Positions 26,338 to 34,347 of a stretch of 64,000 nucleotides of DNA are shown here, in pieces (positions within the stretch are counted from its first letter, which is position 1; each line of letters opens with the position of its first letter). Origin of the DNA: Alphaproteobacteria bacterium (GTDB taxonomy: Bacteria; Pseudomonadota; Alphaproteobacteria; Rhodobacterales; Rhodobacteraceae). The stretch spans positions 62,001 through 126,000 of the forward strand of contig JAUHVK010000003.1 in assembly GCA_030425145.1 (NCBI GenBank), given 5' to 3'. The notes under the pieces are model-generated. The model saw only the letters and a program-made list of their open reading frames with translations. It made no database searches and was not told where the DNA came from. Both the position numbers and the translations under genes were made by a program.

Positions 26338-27363
26338 ATGAAAACCTATTTCGACGAGCGCCAACTGGGCCATGAACCCGATGTGTATTATCGCGGTGGC
26401 GCACCTATGCCACATCCCGAACAGCCCCAGCGCGCGATCCTGATCCGTGATATGCTGCTGGCGAACGGGTTTACAGTTGAGGCGCCGCAGGATTTCGGGA
26501 TCGCGCCGGTCAAGGCGGTGCATGATCCAGACTACGTGGATTTCTTCTCCGACGCGTATGCGAGGTTTCTGGCCGAAGCTCCCGAAGGCGCGCTTGGCAT
26601 CCCGACCCGTCATCCCGGATCGCGGCGGGGGCGCTGTCCGAAAGACATCAACGGCGCGATGGGCTGGTGGATGACCGACACATCGACACCGCTGACGGAA
26701 AACACGTACGAGGCGATCTACTGGTCGGCACAAACGGCGCTTGCCGCGGCCACCGATGTGATGGGGGGCGCGCGGGTTGCCTATGGGCTGAGCCGCCCGC
26801 CGGGGCATCACGCGATGAAGGATTGCGCCAACGGCTTCTGTTTCTTCAACAACGCCGCAGTCGCCGCGCATCACCTGCGGGGCAAATGGGACAAGGTCGC
26901 GCTTCTCGATGTGGATGTGCATACCGGCAATGGCAGCCTCGACATCTTCTATGACCGGGGCGACGTGTTCTTCTGCTCACTGCATCCCGACCCGGCGGTC
27001 TATCCGACCTTCTATCTGGGCTATGCCGAAGAGACTGGTGAGGGCGACGGGCTTGGGACGACCCGCAACGAGGTGCTGAGCATAGGGGATGGTGAGGTCG
27101 AGGTTCTGGCCGCGCTCGACCGGGGCATCGCCGCCATTCAGGACTTCGGCGCCGAGGCGTTGGTCGTGTCGTTGGGATTTGACATGGCGGCAGATGATCC
27201 GCTGGCGGCGGTCCAGGTCTATGCCGACGGCTTTGCCGAAATGGCCCGACGCATCGCCGCGATGGGCCTCCCAACGGTTCTTATCCAGGAAGGGGGCTAT
27301 CTTGGCCCGTCGCTGCGCAACAACGCCGAAGCGTTCCTGACCACGTTCCGCGACAGCCTTTAG
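26338..27363 (+). CDS. Acetylpolyamine amidohydrolase/histone deacetylase-like zinc hydrolase
   Basis: A 341-residue member of the arginase/deacetylase fold that removes acetyl groups from polyamines or related amides. The His dyad is in PPGHHAMKD (about 157-158), the zinc ligands in LLDVDVHTGNG (about 191-195), and the third Asp ligand in LGFDMAADDP (about 280). The ATG at 26338 has AAAGGGAG upstream. The N-terminal HPEQPQRA matches acetylpolyamine amidohydrolases. It is divergent from the class III aminotransferase. Its stop TAG overlaps the stop of the convergent GNAT gene within TTAG. Confidence 0.92.
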   Translation: MKTYFDERQLGHEPDVYYRGGAPMPHPEQPQRAILIRDMLLANGFTVEAPQDFGIAPVKAVHDPDYVDFFSDAYARFLAEAPEGALGIPTRHPGSRRGRCPKDINGAMGWWMTDTSTPLTENTYEAIYWSAQTALAAATDVMGGARVAYGLSRPPGHHAMKDCANGFCFFNNAAVAAHHLRGKWDKVALLDVDVHTGNGSLDIFYDRGDVFFCSLHPDPAVYPTFYLGYAEETGEGDGLGTTRNEVLSIGDGEVEVLAALDRGIAAIQDFGAEALVVSLGFDMAADDPLAAVQVYADGFAEMARRIAAMGLPTVLIQEGGYLGPSLRNNAEAFLTTFRDSL

Positions 27364-28046
27364 GCGCTGCGCGCCAAAAGGTAGGCGTTTGCGTCGCGGT
27401 GAAATCCTGCGATGTGCAGACCGGTTGCAAAGGCGGCTTCCAAAGCCGCGCGGATACGCAGCCGTTCGGACAGAGCCGCGGCCGGATCATCCGCGACCAG
27501 TCGGGCGAAATCGGCGGGGATCGGGACCGTGTCCACGGTTTCGATGCCAGCCCCTTCGGCTTGGGTCAAGTCCCAGTCGGCCAGCAGACGGTCCGAGGGC
27601 ACACCGGCGTTGATGCCCTCCATCTCGCCGTAATAGTTGCGGTAATAGGTGTTGGCCGTCGCCCCAAGCCGGTGGATGTTGAGCACCGCATTGGCCCGCC
27701 GCGCCGGATCGTAGGTCCAGCGCACGCGGGTGATGCCGCGCTCAAGGCACCAGTCTTTCTGGTAGAGCTTCATCCTAACACCCAAGCCCTGCCCCTGCGC
27801 GTCTCGATGCACCCCCAGCCGATGCGAATGCTGCGCGGTGGGGTCACTTGTCGGGAAAGCGAAGAGAAAAGCCAACATCCGGTCGCCGTCAAACGCCCCG
27901 GCCACCAGCCCTCCCTCATGCTGGATCGCCATCATCAGGTCGGCGTTGTCGGCAGGATCGTCCTCACCCCAGACGCTCCGTTGGAACGCCTCGGCCGCCT
28001 TCATCTCGGAAAGCGAGGCAAGGTCGCGCAGGATCAGATCCCTCAT
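27360..28046 (-). CDS. GNAT acyltransferase (COG3375-like), probable amino-acid N-succinyl/acyltransferase
   Basis: A 228-residue GNAT protein. LASLSEMKAAEAFQRSVWG opens the domain, and the acyl-CoA-binding signature is in HRLGVHRDAQGQGLGVRMK (about residues 80-98). RVRWTYDPARRANAVLNIH followed by GVPSDRLLADWDL is typical of COG3375 proteins, which in other bacteria sit beside N-succinylamino-acid racemases. Here it overlaps the racemase-like gene by 4 bp (ATGA at 28043-28046), so the two act together. The acyl donor is inferred from that context. Confidence 0.85.
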   Translation of the reverse strand: MRDLILRDLASLSEMKAAEAFQRSVWGEDDPADNADLMMAIQHEGGLVAGAFDGDRMLAFLFAFPTSDPTAQHSHRLGVHRDAQGQGLGVRMKLYQKDWCLERGITRVRWTYDPARRANAVLNIHRLGATANTYYRNYYGEMEGINAGVPSDRLLADWDLTQAEGAGIETVDTVPIPADFARLVADDPAAALSERLRIRAALEAAFATGLHIAGFHRDANAYLLARSA

Positions 28047-29182
28047 GCGGTCCAGACCTCGACCAGTTCCGACACGGTGTCGAGATAGGCGCGGTCGAGT
28101 GTCACCCCGATACCCGGCCCCTGCGGCACGGGCATCAGCCCGTCGGTCGCTTCCAGTGGTTCGTTGATGATGTCCCGCGCGAAATAGCGGCTGGCGCTGG
28201 ATGTGTCGCCAGGTTTGGTGAAGTTCGGCATGGTAGCGAGGTGGATGTTGTGCGCCCGCCCTACCCCGCTTTCGAGCATTCCGCCGCACCAGACCGGAGC
28301 GCCGAATGCGGCGCAAACGTCATGGATCGCCCGCGCCTCGGCAATGCCGCCGACGCGACCCACCTTTATGTTGATCACCCGCGCCGCGCCCATCTGCAAC
28401 GCGATCCGCGCGTCTTTGGCAGTGCGGATACTTTCATCGAGACAGATCGCGGTTTGCAGAGCCGCCTGCACTTGCACGTGGTCAAGAATGTCATCGAAGG
28501 CCAAAGGCTGTTCGATGTAATCGAGACCAAAGGCATCCATCCGGCGCAGCGTGGCCAAGTCGGCCAGGCCATAGTCGGTATTGGCATCCACCGTCAGCTT
28601 GATGTCCGGGAACTGCGCGCGCACCCCGGCCAGAAGGTCCAGATCATGCCCCTGCTTGATCTTCAGCTTGGTTCGCCGATACCCCTGCTCCTGCGCCTCG
28701 GCGATCCGGTCGAGCGTCACATCCAAAGGCGCGATGCCAAGGCTGACACCCACCTCGATATGGTCCCGCACCCCGCCCAGCAGCGCACAAAGCGGCAGCT
28801 CGAGCGACCGCGCCCAGAGATCCCAAACCGCCATTTCCGCAACTGCCTTGGCCATCCGGTTGCCTCGCCAGGGGGCCAGCAGTGGGTCGATGTCCGACGG
28901 GCTGGTGATCCGCATCCCTACCAGCTTGGGCAGAACGACATTGCGCAGAAGGTCGAGCGCGCCCGCGGTGGTTTCCTCCAGATAGTCGGGCAGCGGGTCC
29001 ATCACGCCCTCGGCGATCCCAGTGATGCCATCCGCCTCAAGGATCAGAAGCGGAAAGGTTTTGTGCGTCATCGTGCAGGTGGAGATGACGAAGGGCGTCA
29101 GCAACGGCAGATGCACCATTCGCAGCTCAGCCCGGTCAATTTTAAACGATTGTGTCAATGGAGTTCCTTCGGGAGCGGACAT
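28043..29182 (-). CDS. Enolase-superfamily enzyme, probable N-succinylamino-acid racemase
   Basis: A 379-residue member of the muconate-lactonising subgroup (OSBS/NSAR family). The acid-base Lys pair is RTKLKIKQG (about 170), metal ligands are VDANTD (about 197), IEQPL (about 222) and CLDESI (about 247), and the second catalytic Lys is in INIKVGRVGG (about 271). This family makes o-succinylbenzoate for menaquinone or racemises N-succinylamino acids. No other menaquinone gene is near, Rhodobacterales normally use ubiquinone, and the partner is a GNAT acyltransferase, so racemase is more likely. I chose the ATG at 29182 (MSAPEGTPL). Confidence 0.85.
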   Translation of the reverse strand: MSAPEGTPLTQSFKIDRAELRMVHLPLLTPFVISTCTMTHKTFPLLILEADGITGIAEGVMDPLPDYLEETTAGALDLLRNVVLPKLVGMRITSPSDIDPLLAPWRGNRMAKAVAEMAVWDLWARSLELPLCALLGGVRDHIEVGVSLGIAPLDVTLDRIAEAQEQGYRRTKLKIKQGHDLDLLAGVRAQFPDIKLTVDANTDYGLADLATLRRMDAFGLDYIEQPLAFDDILDHVQVQAALQTAICLDESIRTAKDARIALQMGAARVINIKVGRVGGIAEARAIHDVCAAFGAPVWCGGMLESGVGRAHNIHLATMPNFTKPGDTSSASRYFARDIINEPLEATDGLMPVPQGPGIGVTLDRAYLDTVSELVEVWTA

Positions 29183-29282
29183 GCCGCGACTTCGCCCCAA
29201 GCCGCGGCCTTCGTCAACGCTGTTTCGACAAAAGCATGCCGACCCGGACAAGGCGGCGCGAGCAGTCAGAATAAAATGAAAA

Positions 29283-29335
29283 TGGCGCACCCGAGAGGGT
29301 TCGGACCTCTGGCCTCTGCATTCGGAATGCAGCGC
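29283..29335 (-). pseudogene. Partial tRNA-Arg(CCG) duplicate (att-like remnant)
   Basis: On the minus strand this covers the anticodon arm, variable loop, T arm, 3' acceptor strand and CCA of a tRNA-Arg; the D arm and 5' acceptor strand are missing. Compared with 34948-35000 there are 5 differences in 53. Three lie in the anticodon stem, where they still allow pairing (CTGCA/TGCAG), and two in the T loop or its border. The anticodon reads CCG. It cannot be a working tRNA. It reads best as one end of an island inserted at the tRNA-Arg gene. Confidence 0.75.
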
Positions 29336-29665
29336 CGGAGGAAAAAATCACTTTTTTCAAAGGGAAATGAACGACTTGGATTGGCTTTGGCCCGGTTTGA
29401 AGTCGGGTTTACGGACCATAACCGGACCAAGGGCGAAGTGTGATCTCGAACGAACTGGATCAGGAAGGACAATGGTAGACAGTCTACACACCGCCTCAAG
29501 CACTCCCAGCGGCTACATCCCGCCTTGTATCACCTGCCGCCGGCTCCAAGAACCTACGTCCTTGGAGCCGAGGCCAACATTACGAAAACAATCAAACCGG
29601 ACTGACCAGTCCGGTTTGATTAGTTTGTTTCGTGATTTGGCGCGGTCTCGCCGCTCCGATACTAC
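29336..29665. other. Non-coding stretch between the att-like repeat and the RTX gene
   Basis: 330 bp without a convincing gene. It contains a 10-bp hairpin (CGGCTCCAAG/CTTGGAGCCG, 29541-29570) and a 14-bp terminator hairpin (29590-29621). A plus-strand reading frame crossing it has no recognisable product and runs antisense into the RTX gene. Confidence 0.5.
29590..29621 (-). terminator. Strong intrinsic terminator of the 29.7-32.5 kb RTX gene
   Basis: A perfect 14-bp stem (AATCAAACCGGACT/AGTCCGGTTTGATT) with a 4-nt loop lies 44 bp past the RTX gene stop. On the minus strand it is followed by GTTTTCG. Confidence 0.85.
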
Positions 29666-32479
29666 TCAGACAATAGCGAAGTCGTCAGCAGTGATACTGA
29701 GCCCGGTGACGTTCGAAATTCGCATCCCAATGTCATCGGCAAAAACGCTGATGTAGAAGGCATTTGAAGTGATCGTCACGTCGGCAAAGGTGAGACCGTC
29801 GTCCAACCCGATCTTGTCGATCCCGTCTTCGAACCCGATGATGTAATCAATGCCTCCGCCCTCATGCATGACGAACGTGTCTGAACCGGCACCACCATAC
29901 AGTCGGTCGGAGCCCGTGCCACCGATAAGCACGTCGTCTGCACCCAACCCGAAAAGGTAGTCGTTCCCGCCCAAACCAAAAATCATGTCGCCTTCTTCTG
30001 TTCCTCTGAGGAATTCAGAAGCTTCGGTCCCGATGATTTGATTGAGTGGGTCGGTTTCGCTGATTGTTGTCGTCACACTGGCACTGGCAGAATTGACCGT
30101 AACGGTACCTGTTCCCCCCGGATTGCTGAGAGAAACACTGAAGTCTTCAAATCCTTCAGGAACCCCGTCATCCACGGCGCCGAGCGCAATGACGATATCT
30201 GCCATGGCCGTTCCATCGCTGGTGTAGGTCAGGGTGGTTCCATCAAACGCCAGTTCGGGACGAGCAGCAATCGCGGCGTTCACCGCATCAACGAAACTCG
30301 CGTAATCTGTAGCGTCTGTATCGATGTCGGTTAGCGCAAGATCAACAGTCGCCGTTCCTCCGACACTCAGCGTACTGACGAGGCTTAAGGTGTAGTTTGC
30401 GGTCCCACCTTCGGCAACGCCGACATCACCGGTGATTGACCATTCAGCTGCACCCACCGGCGGTGCCACGCCTTCACCTGGATTGGTGATCAGGAAGCTC
30501 TCGAGCAGATCAAGCCCTTCGCCCGGATCAACGTCCGTGGTCGGACCGCCTGCAACGCCGAGATCAGCAGCAACACCTGTGAGCGTGGCGACCAACACAC
30601 CGTCAACGGAGACGGTCAAGTCATCGCCCACCGCAGCCTGTTGAATTTTCTGTCGATCTGCCAAGACATCGACATCGAAGCCGGCAAGAGCGTCAAATCC
30701 AATCAGCCCCAGTTTATCGACGCCAACCTCGAAATCCTCGATCACACTGGCTGTCACGGACTCCGGACCGGTGGCAGATACCGCATAGGAGAGCACAAAG
30801 AGGTCCTCACCCGCTCCACCATTGAACGTGTTGCCGTTGATACCAACAAGGAAGTCGGATTCCGCACCGCCATCAACACGGACCCCTGCTGCGTTCAGAT
30901 CCACGGCCTCGTAGCTCATGAGCAGCTCGGTGCTATAAATCGTTGCTGGCTTGATGTCGCCTTTGATGTAGAACGCCACATCAAAATTATTGGTCATGTT
31001 CAGGCCATTACCGGACACAGTGCCTGCGTTGTTTTGCCATCCGGCGCTGATCGCGAGCGGCGAGGTTGGCGATGCCCAATCCAACAGGTTGATGACGGTC
31101 TGTGTTTCAGCGCCGACCTCGTATTTTTCTTCGCCGTTTTGAGTAGGCAGTGGGGCGCTTGGATCGAGGGGAATGACAACACCCGGGAGATCCTGCCCAT
31201 ATTTGTCGGGCAGCAAGCGCCAGCGCGGACCTGTCTCGTAGTCACCTTCTGGCGTGAGAACCGGTTCAAACGGTTCGCGGTCCATGGTGGTGTACCAGGC
31301 GTTGGTGAACCCTTGTTCCACATCTGTGGACTCAGTGCCGATGTCAAACATCGGAGACGTCGACAGATCGGTCAGTGAACCAGAAACAGACGATGCGAGA
31401 AGGTCATCGCGCAAGATCGTTCCGGCGGGATACAGTGTCCCGTCACCGGCATAATAGTCATCTGTTGTCAGCCAGACTTCACGCACTCCCAATCCATCGG
31501 CGTTGTAGGCGGGGTCAATAACGAATGTCGGCAGAGTACCAATGGCGGATTCGTTCTCGAAATCCTCCGGTCTGATCTGATCGTTCGGGTTGTTGGTAAT
31601 GGTGTGATGCGTGATCAGTTCGGCATCTGTGATGCGGAACAGCTGTTTCAGACCGGTAGCCTGATCTATGTAGTCGAATTCATCCGGCAGCGGCAATTCG
31701 GCTTCAATGCGTACATCATTCGGTCGCTTGATCGTGTTGCCCCAGCGATAGAGCAACTTTCCGTCATCTTTCATCGTGACCGAATAGTCAGCCCCATACG
31801 CGATATCGTACTCGATCGTGCTTTCATTCGGATTCAGCAAATCCTGAATGTCGAGCACACCATCTTCGTTCGCGTCGGTCACCCCAAATGTCACTGGGGC
31901 GGCCAAAAGATCGCTCACCTTCTGATTGTTCCACGCCGCATTCTGGCTTAGGAGAATCAGATCATCATCAAGCGGGTAAACGGCATCCGGATCGCCAGCA
32001 TATTTCTGATCCGAAAGTACGTTTTGCATGACATGATAGTGCTCCGTGGAGGCTTTGACCGAGTTTCCCCCGAGCCCGGAGAGCCATGTACCAAGCACCG
32101 CTGGAGTTTTGAAAGTATCGGTTGGTGAATCCGATACAACAAGCCCGGCCTGAACGCCGCCGATGAGCAAATCCCCGGCCCAGCCTTCTGTATGCAGGCC
32201 ATCAATTGTCTTTTGTTCGGCACCTGAAAAATCGGTGACGACAAATCCGAACTCACTGTCTATGGGAAAGAGATCAATGTCCCCATTGATTGTTTTCCCC
32301 ACCTTGGGAGTCGCGCCAAAGTCGATAAAGGTCGCTCCGGGATCGCCCTGAGTGTCACCCGCAAAAGTTGCAGTGATATCATCGGTGCTGAAGACGTGAA
32401 CAACAGAGTATGCGTTCGGATCATCGTTGATAGGTTGGTCAAAATCGACTTCATTTCCTGGAATAATTGGTTCAGCCAC
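29666..32479 (-). CDS. Large RTX-type calcium-binding surface/secreted protein
   Basis: About 937 residues and very acidic, with no Sec signal peptide, as expected for type I secretion. The first 500 residues match no family I recognise but contain an EF-hand/dockerin-like loop (DANEDGVLDIQD, about 198-210). One glycine-rich nonapeptide block lies near 533-563 (GGAESDF, FNGGAGEDLF). A Calx-beta-like segment follows (about 690-810), then RTX repeats near 816-865 (GGNDYLFGLGADDVLIGG) and a short C-terminal domain. I prefer the GTG at 32479, with GGGAG 8 nt upstream; a TTG at 32494 is the only longer option. Upstream lies a perfect FNR-type box. No type I exporter gene is in the window. Confidence 0.82.
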   Translation of the reverse strand: MAEPIIPGNEVDFDQPINDDPNAYSVVHVFSTDDITATFAGDTQGDPGATFIDFGATPKVGKTINGDIDLFPIDSEFGFVVTDFSGAEQKTIDGLHTEGWAGDLLIGGVQAGLVVSDSPTDTFKTPAVLGTWLSGLGGNSVKASTEHYHVMQNVLSDQKYAGDPDAVYPLDDDLILLSQNAAWNNQKVSDLLAAPVTFGVTDANEDGVLDIQDLLNPNESTIEYDIAYGADYSVTMKDDGKLLYRWGNTIKRPNDVRIEAELPLPDEFDYIDQATGLKQLFRITDAELITHHTITNNPNDQIRPEDFENESAIGTLPTFVIDPAYNADGLGVREVWLTTDDYYAGDGTLYPAGTILRDDLLASSVSGSLTDLSTSPMFDIGTESTDVEQGFTNAWYTTMDREPFEPVLTPEGDYETGPRWRLLPDKYGQDLPGVVIPLDPSAPLPTQNGEEKYEVGAETQTVINLLDWASPTSPLAISAGWQNNAGTVSGNGLNMTNNFDVAFYIKGDIKPATIYSTELLMSYEAVDLNAAGVRVDGGAESDFLVGINGNTFNGGAGEDLFVLSYAVSATGPESVTASVIEDFEVGVDKLGLIGFDALAGFDVDVLADRQKIQQAAVGDDLTVSVDGVLVATLTGVAADLGVAGGPTTDVDPGEGLDLLESFLITNPGEGVAPPVGAAEWSITGDVGVAEGGTANYTLSLVSTLSVGGTATVDLALTDIDTDATDYASFVDAVNAAIAARPELAFDGTTLTYTSDGTAMADIVIALGAVDDGVPEGFEDFSVSLSNPGGTGTVTVNSASASVTTTISETDPLNQIIGTEASEFLRGTEEGDMIFGLGGNDYLFGLGADDVLIGGTGSDRLYGGAGSDTFVMHEGGGIDYIIGFEDGIDKIGLDDGLTFADVTITSNAFYISVFADDIGMRISNVTGLSITADDFAIV

Positions 32480-32543
32480 AGCGTTATCTCCCAAAGTTCA
32501 CACGTTTCCACGGCAATGTATCGCTGATTCCGAATATGAGCGA

Positions 32544-32557
32544 TTGATCCAAATCAA
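32544..32557. promoter_or_regulatory. FNR/FixK-type box upstream of the RTX gene
   Basis: TTGATCCAAATCAA matches the FNR consensus TTGAT-N4-ATCAA exactly. It lies 64 bp upstream of the GTG start at 32479, a usual position for class II or class I activation. FnrL, DNR and FixK proteins of Rhodobacterales bind this motif (family knowledge). Control by oxygen or nitric oxide is inferred. Confidence 0.7.
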
Positions 32558-32768
32558 TAGCAGTTCAAGTTTTTCAAACTCACCATAACAATTTGTTTTT
32601 AATTGGTAATTACAGGATGTATCTGGACGAAGTTGCTGAGCTGCTGCAGGTGCATTCATCAGAATCCGATCTGCGACCAACACAGTTAGGCTTTAACTTG
32701 GTCCTTCTTTGGCTGCGCTGCCAGTAAGGCATGGCTGCTTGGTAGCCGTGCAAAATTTTTCCGGTCGA

Positions 32769-32782
32769 TTGATCCAGATCAT
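32769..32782. promoter_or_regulatory. FNR-type box (one mismatch) upstream of the DUF4214 gene
   Basis: TTGATCCAGATCAT differs from the FNR consensus only in the last base. It is 81 bp upstream of the ATG at 32864. It shares the core TTGATCCA with the box at 32544 that faces the divergent RTX gene. Confidence 0.6.
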
Positions 32783-32863
32783 TATGGTCCGACGTCAAAA
32801 TCACATTCTTGATGTGGAATATGATGGACCCTTGGGTCACCGCTCTACAAAGGGAGAGAAAAA

Positions 32864-33976
32864 ATGCTGAGTTCCAGCTTAGGTGTATTGAATGACCGAG
32901 TCTTCTTAGAGCTGGCGGCTCTCGAAATCACCGGGACGCCCAGCGATGACGAGCTATTTGGTACATCTGGGGACGATTGGATTGAGGGTGGTTTGGGGCT
33001 TGACGAAATCTACGCAGGTGCGGGCGATGACACGATCTCCGGCGGGTCGAATTACGATGAGACTCCTCCGGCTGAGACCAGTCCGCTGGATTTCGGGGAC
33101 CAAGGTGAAGTGATTTTAGCGCCGGGCCAACCTGTCGAATTTCTTGATGGTGGCACGGGCGTGGACACAGTGCTCCTGTCCGGGCCGCAGAGCAGCTACA
33201 CACTATTGCTTGGCCAGGATGGCATGGCGATCGTCGATCGTCGCCCCGGTGGGGACGACACGGATAGGTTGATGCACATCGAGTTCTTAGATTTCAATTC
33301 AGAACTCGATATGTTCGGCGGTTCCCCGATGGACCTTGATCTCTTCGGGCGGCAACCTGGGGTCGGAGCTGACGAATTAGAGGGCCTGATTGAGCTCTAT
33401 GTCGCGTATTTCAACCGAGCACCGGATGCCATTGGTCTCTCATTTTGGGCCAATGCCCTTTCAAGCGGTGCGACTTTTTCAGATATCGCTGCCCTGTTCA
33501 TGCAGCAAGACGAGACGGCCGCCATATATCCAAGCGATCTGACAAGTGGTGAACTGGTCGACATCGTCTACCAAAACGTACTTAGCCGTGAGCCTGATAC
33601 CGAGGGCCGGACTTTTTGGGTGGAAATGCTGGAGTCGGGATTGGTCGATCAGGATCAATTGATTTTGGAAGTTCTCGCGGGCGCTCAAGCTGAGCCCCAT
33701 GACGGAGCCACCCAGGGCTTCCTGGATCAGCAAGCGCTGGACCGACTTCACCTATCGAACAAGACCGACATCGGCGCATATTTTGCGGTTCATAGGGGCA
33801 TGTCAGATACGGAAAATGCGTCGACGGTCATGGAATTGTACAATGGCCTACAGAACAGCGTTTTCGATGCCGTTGCCGCAATCGACGACATGTACTCAGC
33901 GGCGTTGGACCCATTGAATGGTGAGTTCTTGATGCCGTTGGTCGGGGTTATGGAGAACCCGTTCGACTTCGGGTGA
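32864..33976 (+). CDS. RTX-type protein with DUF4214 domain
   Basis: A 370-residue acidic protein without a Sec signal. The N-terminus has RTX-like Ca-binding motifs (GTPSDDELFGTSGDDWIEGG and GAGDDTISGG, about 22-58). A beta-rich part follows (about 85-150, FLDGGTGVDTVLLSG). Two DUF4214 repeats are then visible (LYVAYFNRAPDAIGLSFW about 178-195; VYQNVLSREPDTEGRTFW about 231-248). DUF4214 occurs in S-layer-like and RTX proteins of roseobacters and its role is unknown. The ATG has a strong AAGGGAGAG site. It is divergent from the larger RTX gene, and both have FNR-like boxes. Confidence 0.85.
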   Translation: MLSSSLGVLNDRVFLELAALEITGTPSDDELFGTSGDDWIEGGLGLDEIYAGAGDDTISGGSNYDETPPAETSPLDFGDQGEVILAPGQPVEFLDGGTGVDTVLLSGPQSSYTLLLGQDGMAIVDRRPGGDDTDRLMHIEFLDFNSELDMFGGSPMDLDLFGRQPGVGADELEGLIELYVAYFNRAPDAIGLSFWANALSSGATFSDIAALFMQQDETAAIYPSDLTSGELVDIVYQNVLSREPDTEGRTFWVEMLESGLVDQDQLILEVLAGAQAEPHDGATQGFLDQQALDRLHLSNKTDIGAYFAVHRGMSDTENASTVMELYNGLQNSVFDAVAAIDDMYSAALDPLNGEFLMPLVGVMENPFDFG

Positions 33977-34161
33977 CCCTCCCGATCTGAAATGCTCGAC
34001 CGGACGTGACCAGGCGAATTCGAAACCGCCTCAACAAGGACAGTCGGGCTGTGCCTTATGCCGCACCGCCGCCGTCTGGGTGAGCATTCGAACGCGTCTC
34101 TTGGGGGCGCGTTTGACGCCGAGGGTTTGTTCACGGCCGACAGACGTCTTCACTTCGGCCT

Positions 34162-34347
34162 TTGACCGACAGCAGGCGCCGGGGCAGCGTCTCGATCAGA
34201 TATGATGATGTCATCGTAGGCACTCCGCCGAAATTCGGAACCACTTGGATGCAGACCATTGTGGCACTGCTGCATTCCGACGCCCCCCGGGGGGGAGACC
34301 GAACTGTCGGTCAAGATGGGTGGCCGCGCATACCGTTTGAAAGTTGA
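34162..34347 (+). pseudogene. Sulfotransferase N-terminal fragment
   Basis: The reading frame contains YDDVIVGTPPKFGTTWMQTI, which matches the beta-strand plus P-loop (PKSGTTW) of bacterial aryl/alkyl sulfotransferases, with Ser changed to Phe. The following residues do not continue the family and the frame stops after 61 codons, against about 280 for the intact enzyme. The start is a TTG without a clear ribosome site. It is a remnant inside the island, unrelated in subfamily to the sulfotransferase at 16823. Confidence 0.6.

Noticed and set aside
28043-29182. Annotation as menC (o-succinylbenzoate synthase)
   Set aside because: No menaquinone genes are nearby, the group normally uses ubiquinone, and the coupled GNAT gene fits the racemase role better.
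29283-29335. A second working tRNA-Arg
   Set aside because: The D arm and 5' acceptor strand are missing; upstream sequence does not complete a cloverleaf.
27848-29443. A 531-codon plus-strand frame
   Set aside because: Antisense to the GNAT and racemase genes, whose motifs are unmistakable.
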